Source of the DNA: Anderseniella sp963759095
GTDB lineage: Bacteria > Pseudomonadota > Alphaproteobacteria > Rhizobiales > Aestuariivirgaceae
Assembly (NCBI GenBank): GCA_963759095.1
Contig: CAVWYF010000032.1
Span: 119,663-183,662, forward strand
DNA: 64,000 nt
Reading direction: 5' to 3'
In this document: positions 61,076-64,000 of the stretch, piece after piece
Layout: each line of letters begins with the position of its first letter
Position numbering within the stretch: the first letter of the stretch is position 1
Made by a program: the position numbers and the translations under genes
Notes under the pieces: model-generated
Told to the model about the DNA's origin: nothing
The model's input: the letters and a program-made list of their open reading frames with translations, nothing else
The model's database searches: none

Positions 61076-61356
61076 GTCGAACCAAATAGTTGAGGTTACG
61101 ATACAAACAGCCTGCAGGATTGGAGCAGCAGCGCGTTGATCCTGGTCAATGAAGAAGACACGACCTGCGCGATCACAAATCTTAGGTAAATTGTCCGGAA
61201 CTGTCCCGCGAGTTCGTACATTTCTACAAAGATGTTGTCCGGAAGGTCTCTGCTCCATTAGCGAAGAACGAGAAATTTCTGCGTATGGCAGTACGTTCAG
61301 GACGCCCGATTGCGCCTTGGCAAACCTTAGCCTTGGAACGCAATCAGGCACCAGAA

Positions 61357-61370
61357 TTGATCTTGATCAT
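61357..61370. promoter_or_regulatory. FNR/FixK-like box upstream of DUF1269 gene
   Basis: TTGAT-CTTG-ATCAT, one mismatch from TTGAT-N4-ATCAA. Centre is 62 bp before ATG 61426, suitable for activation of the DUF1269 gene. It lies in a 350-bp gap (61076-61425) that holds no other recognised feature. Confidence 0.55.
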
Positions 61371-61425
61371 TGGATTGGCAGCCAGGTTTCCTATAGTAGG
61401 GGCAACAATTTCTGGAAGGTTATCT

Positions 61426-61983
61426 ATGTCAGACACACATACAACGACTATTCGCGAAGCAGTCGGCGTTTTTCAAGATGCTGACCAGATGGAAACCGCC
61501 ATCGAGGAACTGGAAGAAAGCGGGTTTGATCGAGCAGAGATCAGCCTCTTGGCAAGTCAGGATGCCGTGCATGAGAAACTGGGCCATGCATACGCCGATG
61601 CCAAGTCCCTCGAAGACAGCGCGCTGGCGCCGCGAACGGCATTTGTCTCGACTGAATCCGTTGGCGATGCCGAAGGCGCAGTGCTCGGGGGATTGATTTA
61701 TGTCGGCGCACTCGTTGCAGCAGGGGCGGTTGTTGCATCCGGTGGTTCATTCGGGGCGCTGCTGGCAGCAACGGCAGTTGGCACCGCTTCAGGCGGACTT
61801 GTTGGCGGCACATTGGCCGCTCTGGTCGGCAAGCAACATGCTGACAGCCTTCAGGAACAGCTTGATCGCGGGGGTCTGCTGGTCTGGGTGCGGACGCCCA
61901 CCGAGGCTGACGAAATTCGGGCGGTCGATATTTTGAAGCGCAACAAGGCCGGTGACGTTCATCTGCACTCAATCGAAGCATGA
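61426..61983 (+). CDS. DUF1269 / general stress protein-like membrane-associated protein
   Basis: A 185-residue protein. N-terminal soluble domain 'IREAVGVFQDADQMETAIEE' ... 'FDRAEISLLASQDAV' resembles general stress protein 17M/DUF1269; a glycine-rich hydrophobic stretch (about 95-140, 'GLIYVGALVAAGAVVASGGS', 'TASGGLVGGTLAALVG') has the GxxxG spacing of a glycine zipper. GGAAGG lies 6 bp before ATG 61426. An FNR/FixK-like box precedes it. Followed by a small gene at 62036, likely in one transcript. Confidence 0.85.
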   Translation: MSDTHTTTIREAVGVFQDADQMETAIEELEESGFDRAEISLLASQDAVHEKLGHAYADAKSLEDSALAPRTAFVSTESVGDAEGAVLGGLIYVGALVAAGAVVASGGSFGALLAATAVGTASGGLVGGTLAALVGKQHADSLQEQLDRGGLLVWVRTPTEADEIRAVDILKRNKAGDVHLHSIEA

Positions 61984-62035
61984 TCTTTACCGGAGCATTC
62001 CAGGAAAAAGACCATACAAACTGGAGATGAATTGA

Positions 62036-62245
62036 ATGACCACTGAGCAGTTGAAACAGATTCTTGGCCACATTGACGAACAGAAACTGGCTGCGATCCT
62101 GGCATCTGGAGCAAGGATTGAGGATGTTGTTGAGGCGAAAGCATTGGCTGACGGCAAGAGCGATGTTGTGGGTCAGGGTGAACAGGTCATCCGTGGTCCC
62201 GTCAAAGAAGTTCTGATTATTTTGACTGGTAGCAAGCCATTATGA
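62036..62245 (+). CDS. Small protein of unknown function (69 aa)
   Basis: Unrecognised 69-residue acidic protein starting 'MTTEQLKQILGHIDEQKLAA' and ending 'KEVLIILTGSKPL'. The predicted pattern is two helices, then a short C-terminal strand. It begins 52 bp after the DUF1269 gene and ends 53 bp before the next small gene, so the three look like one operon. A GGAG lies about 10 bp upstream. Confidence 0.65.
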   Translation: MTTEQLKQILGHIDEQKLAAILASGARIEDVVEAKALADGKSDVVGQGEQVIRGPVKEVLIILTGSKPL

Positions 62246-62298
62246 GCTTTTGAAGCAATAGGCATTACGCCTGAAAACGTGATCGTTAAAACAAGCAG

Positions 62299-62616
62299 AT
62301 GAAAAACCGCCGAACCAAAATCGAACTCGAAAAAGCGCGGCTTGATCCAGCCACCTCATTCAAGTCACCGGCAGATGTGCTGACCAGTCAGAAGTTCAGC
62401 AAGGAGGAGAAGATAGAAATCTTGCGCCGGTGGGAATATGACGCCGTCGAGATGAGCGTCGCTGGCGAAGAAGGTATGATCGGCCCTAATGGCGGTGATC
62501 TGCTGCAACAGATAGTAACCGCGCTGAGCAACCTGGCAGGTGACATCGACACCGACCACACACCACCAACCAAACAAGGTGGCTTGGATCGCTCTTCGGT
62601 GAAGCCAAGAGGTTGA
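62299..62616 (+). CDS. Small conserved-looking protein (105 aa)
   Basis: A 105-residue hydrophilic protein: 'SPADVLTSQKFSKEEKIEIL' then 'RRWEYDAVEMSVAGEEGM' and a helix 'GDLLQQIVTALSNLAGD'. The 'LSxEEKIeiLrrWEyDA' pattern recurs in proteins beside stress genes in proteobacteria, from memory; I cannot name the family. Likely cytosolic and co-transcribed with the DUF1269 gene and the ZIP genes downstream. Confidence 0.7.
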   Translation: MKNRRTKIELEKARLDPATSFKSPADVLTSQKFSKEEKIEILRRWEYDAVEMSVAGEEGMIGPNGGDLLQQIVTALSNLAGDIDTDHTPPTKQGGLDRSSVKPRG

Positions 62617-62647
62617 AACTCAAAAGCCGTCTGACATTTCTGAAGGG

Positions 62648-63394
62648 TTGTCGGGGATTAGTTTTGTGGATGAACAATTCTTGTATCCGATGGCGGCCAG
62701 CCTTGTTGCCGCGCTGGTTACCACAATCGGAATTGTGGTCGTACAACGTCACGAAGACTGGGGTCGGCAGAACTCCAGTTACTTCGCCGCTTTTGCTGCC
62801 GGTGTCCTGGTCACGGTTTCATTTCTACATCTGATCCCGAAGAGCTTCGATCTGCAGGAGTCTGCTCCTGTCTATCTTCTCGTCGGCTATCTGATCATGC
62901 ACATTCTCAACCGGTTCATTACAGCCTATGTGTGCGATCGTCCGGCCAAGGCGGACTATGCAATCGGATTGGTCCCCATGCTGGGCATCGGATTCCATTC
63001 TCTCCTTGACGGCGCGGTATATTCGATCACCTTCACCGTGAGTACATTCACAGGCGTAGCTGCCGCCATTGGGATGGTACTCCACGAATTTCCGGAGGGT
63101 ATTGTCACCTACGTCCTACTCCTGAGAGGTGGCCTGGAAAAGAAATGGGCATTCTGGCTGGCATTTATGGCAGCTGCGCTGTCAACCCCTCTGGGAACAC
63201 TGACTTCATACCCGTTTGTTCAACACGTGGATATCTCTGTGCTTGGCAGTCTGCTCAGCCTGTCAGCCGGTGCCCTGATCTACGTGGGAGCTACTCATTT
63301 ATTGCCGGCAGCTGAACGCGAACCGCGCAGATATTCTTTGCTCGCATTGGCGGCTGGGATTGCCACAGCAATTGGTATCACCCTTAGCCACTAG
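62648..63394 (+). CDS. ZIP-family metal transporter
   Basis: A 248-residue ZIP permease for divalent metals with about eight membrane segments. Membrane segments 4 and 5 carry the metal site: 'VPMLGIGFHSLLDGAVYSIT' (H..xD) and 'GMVLHEFPEGIVTYVLLLRG' (HEFPEG). TTG 62648 is given as the longest start but its Shine-Dalgarno spacing is poor; GTG 62666 with GGGGA 9 bp upstream is a good alternative. A second ZIP gene follows 49 bp later on the same strand; tandem non-identical ZIPs may form a pair with different metal or direction preference. Confidence 0.88.
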   Translation: MSGISFVDEQFLYPMAASLVAALVTTIGIVVVQRHEDWGRQNSSYFAAFAAGVLVTVSFLHLIPKSFDLQESAPVYLLVGYLIMHILNRFITAYVCDRPAKADYAIGLVPMLGIGFHSLLDGAVYSITFTVSTFTGVAAAIGMVLHEFPEGIVTYVLLLRGGLEKKWAFWLAFMAAALSTPLGTLTSYPFVQHVDISVLGSLLSLSAGALIYVGATHLLPAAEREPRRYSLLALAAGIATAIGITLSH

Positions 63395-63443
63395 AAAGTC
63401 GGAGAACCGCCATGCAGACCAAAACAACTGTCAGTTCGAGCAG

Positions 63444-64000
63444 ATGAATATCATCGCGCTAGGTTTCCTGGGCAGCCTTGCTGCCGGATTGATGACCGCA
63501 GTAGGCGCTTTACCAATCCTTGTAGGCAAGACTGTCTCACGCAGGATGAATGATATCCTGCTGGGGTTTGCTGCAGGGATCATGCTCTCAGCCTCGTTCT
63601 TCTCCCTGATCATCCCAAGTCTTGAAATTTCCACCAGACTGTATGGCAAAGGTACCTACCCTGCCCTGATTGCTATGGGCGGAATCATTTCAGGCGCCGT
63701 CGCGATCTACCTTCTGGACGAGAAGATTCCACATCGCCACTTCATCAAGGGATACGAAGGTCCAAAGGCTGAATCTGTCAGGAAAATCTGGTTGTTTGTC
63801 ATTGCTATCACTTTGCACAATGTTCCCGAAGGACTGGCCGTCGGTATCGGCTTCGGTGGTGGCGACATAAGTGCCGCAGCAACATTGGCACTTGGCATTG
63901 GACTTCAAAACGCACCGGAAGGGCTGGCAGTTGCACTGGCTCTTCAGTCGGAAGGTTATAGCAAGATCCATGCCTTCATGGTGGCATCTTTAACCGGACT
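63444..64000 (+). CDS. ZIP-family metal transporter, GufA-type, cut by window end
   Basis: The first 185 codons of a second ZIP transporter. Starts 'MNIIALGFLGSLAAGLMTAV'; 'DILLGFAAGIMLSASFFSLI' is the usual first-half signature, segment 4 has 'LHNVPEGLAVGIGFGGGD' and segment 5 'LQNAPEGLAVALALQSEG', where Gln replaces the more common His, as in GufA/ZupT-like members. Reading is open to the window end, so the C-terminus is not seen. No clear Shine-Dalgarno. Shares little with the first ZIP beyond the motifs, so not a recent duplicate. Confidence 0.9.
   Translation, partial: MNIIALGFLGSLAAGLMTAVGALPILVGKTVSRRMNDILLGFAAGIMLSASFFSLIIPSLEISTRLYGKGTYPALIAMGGIISGAVAIYLLDEKIPHRHFIKGYEGPKAESVRKIWLFVIAITLHNVPEGLAVGIGFGGGDISAAATLALGIGLQNAPEGLAVALALQSEGYSKIHAFMVASLTG

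Overview
The window looks like the chromosome of an alphaproteobacterium, most likely a marine or soil member of the Hyphomicrobiales (Rhizobiales). The pointers are a fused ispDF next to a cinA C-terminal gene, sdhE overlapping mfd with recG on the other side, paired DUF2182/DUF1326 genes, an HspQ homologue, a divergent CaiB-type CoA transferase and malyl-CoA-lyase-like pair, and 30-bp hairpin repeats of the 'TCATCCTCGG' type between genes. The taxonomic call is inference; there is no rRNA gene and no complete tRNA gene.

Layout. 1-12.5 kb: isoprenoid (ispDF), cinA/pncC, nitronate monooxygenase, YccF, a broken LysM protein, a 1-Cys peroxiredoxin, GST, DUF2182/DUF1326, an IS30-family element, a PaaG-like hydratase, a frameshifted UbiH-like hydroxylase, and a membrane protein coupled to a Tat-exported phosphatase-like protein. 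12.8-20 kb: CoA transferase, CoA-ester lyase, hspQ, and an operon of peptide-type binding protein, acyl-CoA ligase and FrnE-like oxidoreductase. 20-32.4 kb: core housekeeping block (sdhE-mfd, recG, DUF502, DUF454, TPR-SPOR protein, glmU-glmS). 32.5-38.8 kb: iron(III) ABC transporter genes without an ATPase, GMC oxidoreductase, small secreted protein, isochorismatase-type hydrolase. 39-44.7 kb: five periplasmic or envelope genes with no permease among them, three of which end in the same short FxxFxxW-type motif. 45.5-48 kb: ampG and 5-formyl-THF cyclo-ligase.

From 47.94 kb onward the character changes: an IS3 transposase fragment, a complete IS481-family element, the 3' half of a tRNA-Lys(UUU) (probable attachment site) and an IS6 transposase fragment border a stress-related region (51-64 kb). 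That region holds a USP-like protein, a Lon-type AAA protease, a cold-shock protein, a blh-sqr(fragment)-sulP-peroxiredoxin sulfide operon behind an ATTC-N8-GAAT box, an erythromycin-esterase remnant, a PolX-like helix-hairpin-helix protein, a DUF1269 protein, two small conserved-looking proteins and two ZIP metal transporters. Three near-matches to the FNR/FixK box (TTGAT-N4-ATCAA) lie in this region, suggesting an oxygen-responsive stress island that has partly decayed.

Two window-wide patterns matter for any reader. First, five single-base deletions break four genes (LysM x2, peroxiredoxin, UbiH-like, envelope protein at 43.7-44.7 kb); every one is a -1 event and several are at short homopolymers, so sequencing error is a serious alternative to real decay. 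Second, there are several dispersed repeat families: a ~105-bp CTAG-bounded repeat in four copies, the 30-bp REP-like hairpins, and a 271-bp MITE-like element placed 6 bp before the recG start codon.
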